DNA from: Nicotiana tabacum
Lineage: Eukaryota; Streptophyta; Magnoliopsida; Solanales; Solanaceae
Reading direction: 5' to 3'
DNA length: 64,000 bases
NCBI RefSeq assembly: GCF_000715075.1
Contig: NC_134102.1
Span: 47,191,348-47,255,347 of the forward strand
The position numbers and the translations under genes are program-made. Positions 10,245-21,454 of the stretch are shown here, piece by piece. The first letter of the stretch is position 1; each line of letters starts with the position of its first letter. The notes under the pieces are model-generated. The model was not told the origin of the DNA. It saw nothing but the letters and a program-made list of their open reading frames with translations, and did not search any database.

Positions 10245-10457
10245 CATTAATCCATCTCTCACCAAACCCCATTCCCTTCAACATAGAGAGTAAATATGAC
10301 CGGTTGACTTTATCAAATGCTTTCTCTACGTCAAGCTTGCAGAGAATACTTGGAACCCACTCTTGAATCTCCCATCCATTAGCTCATTAGCTACAAGTGA
10401 TGCATCTGTGATCTGCCTGTTCTTCATAAATGTATTTTGTTCTCTTGACACCAACTT
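10245..10457 (-). pseudogene. LINE-2 RT middle segment between the two LTR insertions
   Basis: On the minus strand it reads SREQNTFMKNRQITDASLVA, then after a shift KLDVEKAFDKVNRSYLLSML and KGMGFGERWIN. This contains the first RT catalytic Asp (KLDVEKAFD). GERWIN is cut by the copia insertion and continues at 7859 as WIKFSL. Its first 134 bases (10324-10457) repeat sequence also present at 16008-16142 on the other side of the Athila-like element. Confidence 0.85.
10324..10457. repeat. Left copy of a 134-bp LINE duplication flanking the Athila-like element
   Basis: The stretch from CTCTACGTCAAGC to CACCAACTT recurs at 16008-16142 as CTCTACATCAAGC to AACCAACTT, with about 7-8 differences. Both belong to the same part of LINE-2 RT. 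This is far longer than a 5-bp target duplication. See findings. Confidence 0.85.
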
Positions 10458-11574
10458 CAAGATGAAGAGATTCGGAGCAAAATTGAATAAAACGTGAAAG
10501 AAAAAGAAAGAAAAATAAAACAATTTAAAAGGATGAGACTGGGGGGAGGGGGGCACCCAAGTGGAAGACAAAATAAAGAGATACAATTCAAAGCCAACAT
10601 TGAAGAAATTGAACGTGAAAATTTACTGGATTCAGCGCTAAGGCCAGCGCGAGGCGCTGGTCAGGACGCGGCGATTGCGGAATTTTCCTATTTTGCTGGG
10701 GACAAGGTTATTTCGGCTCTACACGGTCTCAACTCGTATAAAAGGGGTCCTAAAGCTAATTTGGAGGAGATCTAACATATTTTTGGAGGGGGAGAACATA
10801 AACCACGCTTGGAGGAAGCTTTCAACTATTTTTTCTTCTCTTCTCTTCCTTTAATTTTATAGTTTATTAGTTCTACAGTTGTGAGTGCTACATGAACGTT
10901 GTAGTTTGAAGCTTGAATTGTTCTTATTGTTTTATCATATTGGTTTATTTATTCAACCTTGCGCTTAATTATTTGATTGCTTGATCACCAATTGAATATT
11001 ATCTACGAATCTAGGATTGAACTGGGAGAGGGAATTCTAGATTGCATATAAGATTGAGTAGAGCGAGATCTTGAACCTGATTAACGGGGAACGATTTGCG
11101 GTTAGGATAGGGATATACCTAATCGCCTTGCTTGGTTATTATACGTGAATTATTAATGCGTTCTTGTTAATCCTAATTCCATAGGAATATAGGCGTTAGG
11201 TTAACTTGAATAGGCGAGTAGTACTTCGAGAGAAGGCTACGAGTAATATTAATCCTGTCAACCAATAAACCAGATAAATTAATTAGACAATTTAAGTAGA
11301 AAACTCAACGAGATTGTTAGCTAACCCATAGCTCTAGAATATCGTCTCTCATTGAATTCGTCTCTAATATTCGCCAAATTGTTTCCTTTAATCTCTTAGT
11401 TTGCTACTCTAGATTAGCTGTAGTTAATAATCTTTAGAAAATAGCTTGAATAGATTAATTATCTTAGTTTAATTTAGTTGATAGTTAATCACAAGTCCCT
11501 GTGGGTACGATATCTGCACTTACAATCCTATATTACTTGTCGACCACGTATACTTGTGTATGCGTTTGGGTGCA
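10458..11574 (+). repeat. Truncated 5' LTR of the Athila-like element
   Basis: Homologous to 14893-16004. The first ~137 bases, including the TG start, are missing and replaced by LINE sequence. It ends TTTGGGTGCA. Confidence 0.85.
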
Positions 11575-11583
11575 ACGAGTTTT

Positions 11584-11601
11584 TGGCGCCGTTGCCGAAG
11601 A
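11584..11601 (+). other. Primer binding site, tRNA-Asp type
   Basis: TGGCGCCGTTGCCGAAGA matches the plant tRNA-Asp type PBS (canonical end GGGGA, here GAAGA) used by many Athila and related gypsy elements. It is 9 bases after the LTR end. Confidence 0.8.
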
Positions 11602-11700
11602 CTTTAAAATTGATTGTTTTGCTAGATTAGACTTTTACTTTTTTTCTATTCAAGTTTTTAATTTTAGTTTAGTGTAGTTAGTATTATATTTTTTGTTACA

Positions 11701-12596
11701 TGGCATCATGGAATGAGAATTGGTTGAATATTGGTTATTCTTATTTTGGTGATCCTTGTCCATATTGTGGAGGACCACACTTGTGACAAAATTGTGAATC
11801 TCAATCTTATGAGTTGAATTTTTGTAATGTGTGTGGTTGTCAAGGTGGCCATTGGGATGGTTGTCCTAATTCTTTTTACCCTTCTCTGAGCCCTTATTAT
11901 GATATTTCTAATAATGTTTATGAGTTTGATAGGAGCAATGAAGTGGAGGATGTAGAGCGTGTTGCCCGTATTATGGACATGATGAGGCAAGTAGCTAAGC
12001 AACAAGATGAAAATCAAAAGGCTATACAAAGAATTAGTGCAGCAATCATGAGAATGAAGGCCGAGGCGGACGAAGTGGCTAAAGAGAACGAGTTCTCACC
12101 AGAAGATAATTTTGAAGAAGCAGATATAGTGAGCCAATATTGGCTAGAGGAACAAGCTCAACTGATAAAATCTCATGAGTTTCTTCGTGATGGTCTTTCA
12201 AATATGACAGAACAACTGATAGAAGGAAGAACTGAGCTCAGGCAAGAGATAGACCAATTTGGCTTAGATATCCATGACTTGCGGGCTAAATTGAATAAAA
12301 AGGTTGAGGCGTCTGATGCCCTACAATCAATTGTTGTGGATACTGGTCAGCTTGTGGAGCAAAAAGAAGAGTTCCAACCATTCGACCAAAATATTATTAA
12401 TGATGCCAAGGTTGACGAAGTGTGCAAAAGTGAGGATGTTAAAAGTGAAGCGATTTTAGAGTTGGAGCGTATTGGACCTCATTCTAACCATTTTTCAACA
12501 TTGTGTTTGGTTGGTGACACGAGTATTGATCCATTCGAGCATATGGAAGAGTCAATGGATGAGGAACAAAGTTGCCACACCAAAAAGGCAAAATGA
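11701..12596 (+). pseudogene. Gag-like ORF with two Cys-rich motifs, one stop
   Basis: The ATG at 11701 opens MASWNENWLNIGYSYFGD, then CPYCGGPHL, a TGA at 11785-11787, then QNCESQSYELNFCNVCGCQG and GHWDGCPNSFYPSLSPYY. The downstream part (from the Met at 11814) is 260 codons open. The two clusters (CPYCGGPH...NC and CNVCGCQGGHWDGC) look like degenerate zinc knuckles at the N-terminus. The rest is acidic, Glu/Gln/Lys-rich and likely coiled coil (residues about 45-180 of the open part). It ends HTKKAK. I do not recognise a named domain. It probably replaces gag in this non-autonomous element, and no enzyme is encoded. Confidence 0.6.
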
Positions 12597-14755
12597 CATC
12601 CCTCACTTAAAGGCCAAGAAGTGCAAGATGCGACATTGTTTACTTGGTTTTTTTGTATTCGTACCACCGCCCCAGGAACGTGACAGAAAAATTGATGCAA
12701 AATTGGGGACGCAATTCATATCCTCAAGGTGGAGGAAAAAGTGGTGAAAGTGATGGTGTCGTGCCGCAACGTTAAATCAAGCGCTTGTTGGGAGGCAACC
12801 CAATTTTATTTTTCTTTTTATTTTTTATTTTTTTTAATTATGTTATTTTTTGTAGTATTATTTTTGTATTTTGTAGGAGTAGGAGCATGGAGTCAAAGTC
12901 ATTAGGCGAGTGCAAAAGCGAGCAGGTGGTTGAAACTGAGTGTGAGGTACCCGCACAAAGGATCATACCTAGGAGAAGTCTGAGCATCCCGTGAGCTGCT
13001 AATACTTCGGCCTTTGGCCTACCAGGGAGTCTCTGTTACCTTCTTGTTATTTATTGTATGCATTGAGGACATTGCACAATTTTAAGTGTGGGGTGAGGAG
13101 ATTGTCTGGTGTGCTATCCTAGTTTAGTTGTAGTACTCTTTCTTAATGTACTAGTTTTTGTGTAAAGAAAAAAAAATATAAAACAAAAAACGAAATTTGA
13201 AAAAAGAAAAAAAATCTAAAAATTGGGACTTTTCCCGACTATGGATTTTGTGGACAGCTTTCTTGAGGGAGTAAAGTCCAATAAAAACCAAAAATATTTT
13301 CTTTTTATTCTAGTTAGTTTTGGTTAGATAATAATCCCCCTTGGTTTTTCTCTGTGCATCGGTTCTTTTCCAGGGGATGTAACTTGAACCGGGTAAGTTT
13401 TTTTATTTTTAGGATTAGATTTTTTTTAAAAGTAGCAAAAGAGAGAGAAGATAGACCCTTATGTGACTTGTTAGATACTAGCATATTTAGGCCTGAGTTT
13501 GAGTAGTACTTTCCTCTGAGTTCTTGAGTAGTGAATAAAATAGCAGACTTTCTGACACCTAAGCTCAGGGTTGTGACTCTGTATATAGCTTATTCTTATT
13601 TTGTCGTTCGCTATGATCCTGTCTTTCTTAGAGTATAATTGATCCATCTTGATTGATACTTGTGTCATGTGTGATGGAGATTTCTTACATATATTCCATG
13701 TTTTGCATCTTGGTCTAGAACTTGCCCTGCATGTTGAAGCGAAATAAAAGTGTTGCTTTGTTTAGAAGAAGATAATAGGCTTTCTTTGTTATGTCTTGTA
13801 AATTTTAGCCTTTTCAGATATTGTACCACTAGTTAGCCCTTTGAGCATGTAGCCTTTTGTTTGGAAGCCGTATTGTTGCCTTGATTCTTTTTTTGAATCC
13901 CTAGTTTTTGCACCCTACTTCTTTGAACATTGTTGCTTAGACTATGATATTAATTGATAAATTTGAAGAAAGGGATGATTAAGTGAAAAATGGTGACCAA
14001 TGATAGTTGTGCAAAGTGATGAAAAGCCCCTCGTGAAAAGAATGTGATTAAAAAAAAAGAATGAAAAGAAAAAAAAAGTTTTTTGAAAAAAAAAAAGAAA
14101 AAGAAATGTTCTTGATACGAGGGAAATACTTGTGAAACAATTGATGAAGAGAGGGCTGAAAAATAAAATTAAGAGATGAAAATAACAGGTGATGAAGTCT
14201 AAAAGTGCAAAGTGTTTAGGGAAGTGTAAGTCACTATGATATAGTTCTCATACTCGCCCCCTAGCCAATATTACAACCCGTTAAAGTCCTATTTGATTCT
14301 ATTCGAGCATACTTAATTAGTAAAGATGTACATAATGGGCAAGCCTATGGTTCTTTGTGCATACATGTGAATTCGTTTGTGAGTGAGTTTTTCTTTGATG
14401 CTAAGTCCTTAAATTATATTCATTCTTTGATTTGAGTGTATGGACTATTTATTCTTATAAGGGCACTCGTTTCATGATAGATAGGTGATGTTATTAGATT
14501 TCTTTGACATAGAAGGTGAGCGAGCTTAAATTTGATAAGTTAGAGTCCCTCTCTGAGGTTAGAAGGTTAGATGTTTGTTGTTTGTCTGTTTATGACTTGT
14601 ATATCTTGTACCATGATCAGGAAGTGTATATTTGATGGTTTGAGTTGATATATGGCCTAATTGTTAGTATCAACCGAAGTGGCGGTGTTTCTAGGCTTGA
14701 TTTATTGAGAGTGGTTTTAATGCTTACTCGAGGTCAAGCAAGAGTAAGTGTGGGG
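12597..14755 (+). other. Non-coding internal region of the Athila-like element
   Basis: It has no pol domain. It contains A-rich low-complexity tracts (13160-13220, 14045-14105) and the Athila-type motif at 13055-13095. The purine tract next to the 3' LTR is at 14742-14755. I see no gene in it. Confidence 0.6.
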
Positions 14756-16004
14756 TGTTGATATTCGGTCAAAAATGCATATATTTAACCGATGTTGTCT
14801 CACATTCTAGTACTTTTAAGCATCTTTTGAGTATTAATTATATTGTTTTGTGCTTAATATTATATTTTAACTGTGTAGGAATAAAGCAGCGTGAAGATAA
14901 AGAGATTTGGAGCAAAATTGAAAAAAACGCGGAAGAAAAAGAAAGAAAAATAAAACAACTTAAAAGGATGAGACAAAGGGGAGCACCCTTTGGTGTTTGT
15001 CCCCCCAAGTGGAAGACAAAATAAAGAGATACAATTCAAAGCCAACATTGAAAGAATTGAACGTGAAAACTTACGGGATTCAGCGCCTCGCGCTGGTCTG
15101 GATGCAGCGATTGCGAAATTTTCCTATTTTGCTCGGGACAAGGTTATTCCGGCTCTACACAGTCTCAACTCGTATAAAAGGGGTCCTAAAGCTAATTTGG
15201 AGGAGATCTAACATATTTTTGGAGGGGGAACATAAACCACGCTTGGAGGAAGCTTTAAACTAGTTTTTCTTCTCTTCTTTTTCTTTAATTTTATAATTTA
15301 TTAGTTCTAGAATTGTGGTGCTACATGAACGTTGTAGTTTTAAGCTTGAATTGTTCTTATTGTTTTATCATATTGGTTTATTTATTCAACCTTGCGCTTA
15401 ATTATATGATTGCTTGATCATCAATTGAATACTATCTACGAATCTAGGATTGAACTCGGGAGAGGGAATTCTAGATTGCATATAAGATTGAGTAGAGCGA
15501 GATCTTGAACCTGATTAACGGGGAACGGATTTGCGGTTAGGATAGGGATATACCTAATCGTCTTGCTTGGTTACGGGAATTATTAATGCGTTCTTGTTAA
15601 TCCTAATTCCATAAGAATATAGGCGTTAGGTTAACTTGAATAGGCGAGTAGTACTTCGAGAGAAGGCTACGAGTAATATTAACCCTGTCAACTAATAAAC
15701 CAGATAAATTAATTAGATAATTTAAGTAGAAAACTCAACGGGATTGTTAGCTAACCCATAGCTCTAGAATATCGTCTCTCATTGAATTCGTCTCTAATAT
15801 TCGCCAAATTGTTTCCTTTAATCTCTTAGTTTGCTACTCTAGATTAGTTGTAGTTAATAATCTTTAGAAAATCGCTTGAATAGATTAATTGTCTTAGTTT
15901 AATTTAGTTGATAGTTAATCACAAGTCCTTGTGGGTACGATATCTGCACTTACAATCCTTTATTACTTGTCGACCACGTATACTTGCGTGTGCGTTTGGG
16001 TGCA
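14756..16004 (+). repeat. 3' LTR of the Athila-like element
   Basis: Starts TGTTGATATTCGG and ends TTTGGGTGCA. It is followed by ATACTCTACATCAAGC, the right LINE flank. It is highly similar to the 5' LTR remnant, with scattered substitutions and short indels. Confidence 0.85.
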
Positions 16005-16007
16005 ATA

Positions 16008-16142
16008 CTCTACATCAAGCTTGCAGAGAATACCTGGAACCCCACTCTTGAATCTCCCATCCAGTAGCTCATTAGCTACAAGTGATGCATCTGTGATCGG
16101 TCTGTTCTTCATAAATGCATTTTGTTCTCTTGAAACCAACTT
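16008..16142. repeat. Right copy of the LINE duplication
   Basis: Partner of 10324-10457. The adjacent LINE sequence continues to the right (TTTCCAATTATTGTC). Confidence 0.85.
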
Positions 16143-16640
16143 TCCAATTATTGTCTTCAACCTCTCTGCTAAGAGTTTGTCTATAATCTTGTACACACTT
16201 CCACTGAGACTTATGGGCCTAAAATCTCTGAGTTCAATTGCACCTTTCTTTTTGGGAACTAGTGTGATAAAAGAGGCATTACTGGATTTGACCATGTAAC
16301 AATGCTGATGAAAGTGGTTAAGAGCACCCATAATGTCAACTTTAATTACATCCCAAGCTCCTTGATAGAAGGCCATTGTGTAACCATCGGGACCTGGACT
16401 TTTGTCTGGTGCACACGAGTTAATTGCTGCCATCACCTCGTCCTCTTCAAAAGCTCTTTCTAGCCATACCTTCTCATCTGATGTTCAGCTAGCTAGATAT
16501 TCAAAGTTAGTTAGTACTAGGCCTCCATACTTCATTTTCAGTGTACAAATCTTGGTAGAATCTCAGGATTTCAGCTTTAATTTCCTCACTGTCTTCACTA
16601 ATTTCCTCCCCAATGATCAGTTTGTCATCTGCATCTGATG
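16008..16640 (-). pseudogene. LINE-2 ORF2: pre-RT linker and RT N-terminal part
   Basis: EIKAEILRFYQDLYTENEVW (about 16590-16525) is the linker. Then 16436-16008 carries AAINSCAPDKSPGPDGYTMA, ASFITLVPKKKGAIELRDFR and PISLSGSVYKIIDKLLAERL, then SREQNAFMKNRPITDASLVA. These are RT motifs 0-2 of plant L1 elements, with the PISL and NAF boxes. The frame ends where the Athila-like LTR begins. Frameshifts separate it from the linker near 16500. Confidence 0.85.
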
Positions 16641-16689
16641 GAGAATCGCATGCAAAGGACGGAATCTGCTGCTCTGTTATATGCTCTTC

Positions 16690-17913
16690 TGCAGCTTCTA
16701 TTTCAACTGAGAGAGGGTCGAATCTATTTAACCGTGGGAGAGGGCTATTTCGTTTAGAGCATGGGTCGATGAGTGGCCCAATAGCCAGCCATTTTTGTCT
16801 ATAGAAGTTACTAACACTAGGGGCTAGCACACGTTGCGGGTCACCCATTTTGTTTTGGGTCGCTTTTATTACGTTTGAATTAAAGTGACTTTGATGTCTG
16901 TGCACTGCACTATTACCCAGCGGGTTTTCCCCAGTCATCTTCGAGTTGCTTGAAGAAGCCACCACAGGCCTAACTTTCTGCCCTATCTCCACCGTCTTCC
17001 TTTTCTCCATCCCTGCAACTCTGTCTGCATCTTGGATTATCTTCATTATTTGGTCCTCTAAAATTGATACTTTGTATTTCAAATCATCAATCACCAGATC
17101 CAATTCCTTTGGGGGATCAACATTTTTTCTATGAACACAGATACGAGCCCAATAGAGATTAGATCTTTGTTTTGTATCTTCGTCTATCCCGACAAAGCCA
17201 CCACATAAGTCACCGATGTAACGAAAAGTGTTTGTTGTCCATCCATGTAATGGAATACCAAATGCCTTCACCCATTTATGACCAGCTTCATTTTTCGCCG
17301 GAGATGAGCCAGCCTCCGGTGACCACCACTCTAAAGATAGGTGCCTTCCATTCCAATACCAATCCCCTGCTTTAACTCTGGCTGCTTCTTGTCTGGATGG
17401 GAGCTCAAAGAGGAATTTGTTGTGTGCTAAAGGAGTGATTCTGAGGCATGCCGTCACCTGCCATCTTGTAAGGAACCATTTCTAGATGACTTCAGGATTG
17501 GGGCTGGAGTGGAAAGGATCGTTGAAACAGTCAACCAAGCATTTCGCTAGAAATTGAGAGCTCTCTACAGTTGCTTTACAGGAGGTTTTTCCTTCCTCTT
17601 GTTGTGTGGGCCATTTTGTGATTGCCGCAGCAGTCAAGAAGGATCTTTCTTGCAAGTCTGCAATTTCCTTGTATTTGTAGTTAGAGGCTTCCTCAAAAAA
17701 ATGTAATATCTTTCCTGCTATGTCACCCCATCCCCTGTTGTAATCAGCTTCCGGAATGATGATTGCTTTTTTCCGGTCCCCAACCAATGTTTCGATTCTG
17801 AGATATCTGCCATGAATGTTGTAATTTTGATAAACTCTGTAGATGTATGCTTGAATCTTCCTTAAAGATTTCCATAGCCCCGTGAAGCTTGCTGCATTTG
17901 TTCGCATACCCAT
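16690..17913 (-). pseudogene. LINE-2 ORF1 (DUF4283-type RNA-binding protein)
   Basis: The protein begins at about 17913 (MGMRTNAASFTGLWKS) and is interrupted by a stop near 17480. It then continues through RITPLAHNKFLFELPSRQEA, WYWNGRHLSLEWWSPE and AFGIPLHGWTTNTFRYIGDL. This layout, with a Trp-rich DUF4283 domain and an IPLHGW motif, is the ORF1 nucleic-acid-binding protein of plant L1 elements. It is followed by a low-complexity Ser/Asn-rich region and then, without the endonuclease, by the pre-RT segment of ORF2. Confidence 0.8.
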
Positions 17914-18421
17914 CTCAAATTTTCTTCATCGATCTTAATCTGACTAGTGAATCTATGGCCATGCTCAATCCATACGAACCATCTGTCAAGACCCTCGCAT
18001 TCTTCAATAAGTTCGAAAGATTTATCTCCTGCAATGAAAAAAGATTTCCCTCCTATAATAAAAAGAAAGTATACCGGAGAAAAGAATCACCGGAAAGAGA
18101 GAGTTAGGAAAGAATAAAGGTGGCACATTTCCCAAGTCAGAGCTCATGTCTTTCTTCTGAAACTACTTCTGGGCCTAAACTTTATGGACATGCAATTCTA
18201 TCCTCCCTTCTAATCACAAATTCAACTATGATCTACTCCTGAAAATAAGTCCTTTTACTATACAAGAATTACGATCTAGAGGATAATATCAAGTCTTCAT
18301 TCATAGACACTTCAATCAGTATTAGAGTTTAAACTGGACAATGCCCCACTCTGTTCGGGATTTTTTCCGTAGCTGGACAACAGCTAGGCTCAACAAGAAG
18401 GCATGCGAGATTTGGAACACT

Positions 18422-19080
18422 CAGGGTTGTGAAAAGCGGTCGCTTCCTCGCTTAAAGCGAGAAGCGAAGCGAGGCGACCCTACGACCGCTTCTGCTATAT
18501 GAAGCGACTCAGGTAGGCAAAAGCGTGCGCTTCCCACTAAAAAGCGAGAAGCGCTGAAGCGAAGAGAGGCGACCGAAGCGAGCGCTTCTCTGTTTTAAAC
18601 ACCTGCCAACCTATTTAATTAAAAAAGAAAGGTGTTCTTTTATTAAAACATACGACCAACAAGAACAGAGAGAAAGAGGCGACTAGGGTTCCAAGTCTTG
18701 TACACTTTTCAACTTCAACATACGACCAGCAGCAACAGGTATGTGATTTCTTCTTCCTCATCCTCCTCCTCCTTCTTCTTCTTCTTCTTTCACTGTTTCA
18801 GCGTCCAAATAGCAACGAAATGCTGGCGAATTTTTTTTTCCCTTCGGTTCTTCTTTCTCTGTCTTCTCCTCTTCGTTGAAATGCTGCCCAGTTCTTCTTT
18901 CACTGTTTTTATGATGCTCAGGTTCTAACAGAATGGTATATTTTAATAGTCAAATGGTATATTTATTTTAATATTTTTTTTAAAATTCCACTTCACTTCA
19001 AAAAAGTGAGCGCTTCGCTTCTCGCTTTAAACGAAATGGGGGTTGTCACTTTTCCTCACTTCACGCTCTTCACAACACTG
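18422..19080. mobile_element. hAT-superfamily MITE, 659 bp
   Basis: The 8-bp target duplication GGAACACT is perfect (18414-18421 and 19081-19088). The ends are CAGGGTTGTGAAAAGCG on the left and, reverse complemented, CAGTGTTGTGAAGAGCG on the right. Subterminal regions are rich in AAGCGAAGCGAGGCGA-type repeats (18435-18590 and about 19005-19035), as expected for transposase-binding repeats of hAT elements. The interior carries a CTT/TCC-rich tract (18745-18800) and no transposase. It lies in the 15.8-kb intron. Confidence 0.92.
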
Positions 19081-19465
19081 GGAACACTTTCCCTTTGGTC
19101 ATTTGGTGGACAATTTAGACAGAAAGAAACAAAAAAAAAAATTGAAGGAAAAAGGAAAAATATCCTTAGCCTTAAACTTCGTTAGCTTTTTGGTGCAACT
19201 TGGCCTATGTAGATAATGTTGATTCTTTGCTAGATATGATTCGGGAGTTGCACAATATGTAAATTTAGAGGCAATTTCTTATTGTGGTTCTTTCCATTTA
19301 TAAAATATACCCTTATAAAAAAAAAATATGACAAATGGCTAGGTACGCGAAACACCAAAATAGTACAATCTAATTGCTGAATTATTTGAGCGAGCCAAGG
19401 GAAAAGGCAAGAAAAAACCATAAACAATTTAACCAAGCAAATGCAATAACATTGACAAAATGTAC

Positions 19466-19584
19466 CATCTGAGACGCATGCACAAGATTCTCTGAAATGA
19501 CAATGGATAAAGGGATCTCCATGGCTATATCTCCAATTCTCATGTCTTGTCTTGCAACAGCTCCCCTTCCCGCTCCCTCAAAAT
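19466..19584 (-). CDS. SET-domain gene, exon C (SET domain start)
   Basis: The 119-nt exon is preceded by TTATGATGCAG and followed by GTACATTTTG. With one base from exon D it encodes YFEGAGRGAVARQDMRIGDI, then AMEIPLSIVISENLVHASQM. GAGRG and the GDI-EIP block are the first strands of the SET fold and help bind S-adenosylmethionine. The exon is intact and joins in phase 0 to exon B across the giant intron. Confidence 0.9.
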
Positions 19585-20256
19585 CTGCATCATAAGATAC
19601 ACAAGTGTGAAAGGAAATGAAAATAGTATTTCCACCATTTTCAATCAAGAAGTTAGTTGTTGAAGGAGCTTGTTACAGTTTGTGAGGGACACAATGCCAG
19701 GAAATTTGACATAGAAAGTCTCAGATTAACCAGTAATGTCTGCATAACTAGTAAGGCTAGGAAAGTATGAGACTGGAAGAGTAGGAGTTTATAGGACTGC
19801 ATATGGTTGAAATAATGGGAGAAGCATGACGGTTAGGATGTTGTAGAATAACCGGAGGATGGTGCGAGTTTTTGCAATCAAAAACAGAAAAAAAAAAAAA
19901 AGAAGAGAAATGTTTTAGCAATGTTGTTAGCAGGGTATCAACATTGGTAAAATACAAATTCGAGAGGCAAAGGATGACAATTGCTGTAGGAGTCTCACCA
20001 AAAATTTCACAGGAATACCCACCAAAGATATGCAGCATAAAGCATTATAGAAGCAACAATAGCTTCACTAGAAGGAATAGAACCGACTCATACTTTCCAC
20101 CCTTGATTAGATGCAAATAGAGTAATCATTATCTTGTCAGCAAGCGTGTTTTGGATTACTACTTATAAATGTCATCACTAAAAACAAGATATTATTTTGT
20201 CTATTACAAAAGAAGAAGAAAAAGAGCATGTGCTAATTTGTTTTTGTTTCTTTTAT

Positions 20257-21454
20257 CGGAGAAGGATCAAAAATACTTCTTTACTATGCGGAAAGGATCA
20301 TTTATATCCTCCGTTATACTATTAGTTCATTACAGACCCTGACATTATAGAATTGGAACAAAAATACCCTTTTGCCGTTAGGGCCCTCCACTATGGCCAA
20401 AATCATCCCACGTGGCCTGATATTTTGCTTAGGTAGATGCGATGTGACATGTCATCTCACCGCTCCAATCCATTTCACTCCTCCCTTTTTTTTTCCTCTA
20501 ACACCACCTCCCCTTTACATAACCACCGCCAAAAATAGACTGATAAGTCAATCAAAGACAACCGAGTTTCAGGAAAGGCAAGGCAAAAAAATAAGTGCTA
20601 GAGTGAAGTAAATATTGTTGCCGTTCAAGCAACTGGGACAAGTAAATAAAAGCTCCGATTTATTTCTACAAATTGCCCAATGTACAATAATTGATGAACA
20701 AATAAGAAAGACCTCATCTTTGAACTAACCCAGTAAAGAGTAAAGACAAATAGAGTACATGCGACTCCTTTCTTTTTCTTTTGGATGAGCACTGATTTTT
20801 TCGAACTTTAAACTTGGGGTTTTATTCTGGATAAGAATTTTGTTTGAACTGGACCAACGTCAGCCCGGCAACTGGTTTCCGATCTCCAAAGTACTCTCCA
20901 ATGTTATATATCATAGTGGATGCATTTTCTTTTTTTAATTCAATTAATTCGTATTTTTGAGAATTTAACATAAATTTACAAGAAAAATATAGAAAACCCA
21001 CACAGTATACAGGTATACCTATAAAAAACAAATATAGTGGACCTCATAAAAATTAAGTATATCTATACATTTTATAGTGGACCTCATAAAAATTAAGTAT
21101 ATCTATACAGAGAAATATTTTGAGTCTTGATGTTTTGTAAAATAAATAGATTTGCGGGGAAGGTAAGGGAACTATATAGTAATGTTCAGAATAAGGATAT
21201 TCACGGTGGTGTTGGAGAAAAAAAAAGGGATTGGGTAGTGAGGTGGCATGCCACATGGGATCCACCTCAGCAAAATGTCAGGCCATGTGGGATGATATTG
21301 GCTATGGTGGAGGGCCATTTTTGTGCCTATTCTATAACATTGGGTATTTTTGTGCCTATTCTATAACGCCAGGGGCTGTGATGGACTGATAGTATAACGG
21401 AGGGTATAAATAATCCGGTTCACATAGTAGAGGGATATTTTTTACCCTTTTTCG
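20257..21454. mobile_element. Mutator-like non-autonomous element, 1.2 kb
   Basis: The 9-bp target duplication TTCTTTTAT is perfect (20248-20256 and 21455-21463). The TIRs are long, about 200 bases. The left starts CGGAGAAGGATCAAAAATA and the right, reverse complemented, CGAAAAAGGGTAAAAAATA. Both continue with TACCCTCCGTTATACTAT-like sequence, CACGTGG/CATGTGG motifs and TGACATGTCA-like ends. There is no transposase. Internal tandem repeats include GTGGACCTCATAAAAATTAA, present twice (about 21038-21110). Confidence 0.92.
21038..21110. repeat. Two-copy tandem repeat inside the Mutator-like element
   Basis: A unit of about 41 bases starting TAGTGGACCTCATAAAAATT and ending ATATCTATACA is present twice in direct orientation. 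Confidence 0.8.

Larger units (their letters stand above)
10458..16004 (+). mobile_element. Athila-like non-autonomous LTR element nested in LINE-2
   Basis: A 1249-bp 3' LTR (14756-16004) and a 5' LTR missing its first ~137 bases (10458-11574) flank an internal region of about 3.2 kb. A PBS matching tRNA-Asp follows the 5' LTR, and a purine tract GAGTAAGTGTGGGG precedes the 3' LTR. The internal region has one gag-like ORF and no protease, RT or integrase. The motif GCATTGAGGACATTGC with AAGTGTGGGG (13055-13095) is typical of the post-pol region of Athila elements, so I place it near Athila (Ty3/gypsy). Its orientation is opposite to LINE-2 and the SET gene. Confidence 0.82.
5929..18183 (-). 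mobile_element. LINE-2: near full-length L1-type LINE split by two LTR elements
   Basis: A perfect 16-bp target duplication ATGGACATGCAATTCT lies at 5913-5928 and 18184-18199. On the minus strand the order is: 5' UTR, ORF1 (17913 to about 16.7k), pre-RT linker and RT N-terminus (to 16008), Athila-like insertion, RT middle (10457-10245), copia insertion, RT core (7859-7220), zinc-binding domain (7160-6121), 3' UTR and a very short A tail (about 5929-5935). The endonuclease is missing by internal deletion between ORF1 and the linker. Without insertions the LINE is about 4.3 kb. It lies in the same orientation as the host SET gene. Confidence 0.88.
3691..19465 (-). other. 15.8-kb intron packed with nested transposons
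   Basis: The intron lies between SET exons C and B and has GT (19465-19464) and AG (3692-3691) borders. Nearly all of its length is explained by insertions: LINE-1 (4034-5251) inside older LINE-like sequence, LINE-2 with two nested LTR elements (5929-18183), and a hAT MITE (18422-19080). Removing these leaves about 1.5-2 kb, a normal plant intron. The stretches 5401-5912, 18200-18421 and 19089-19465 show no further recognisable element apart from a possible SINE relic near 5.6 kb. Confidence 0.8.
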
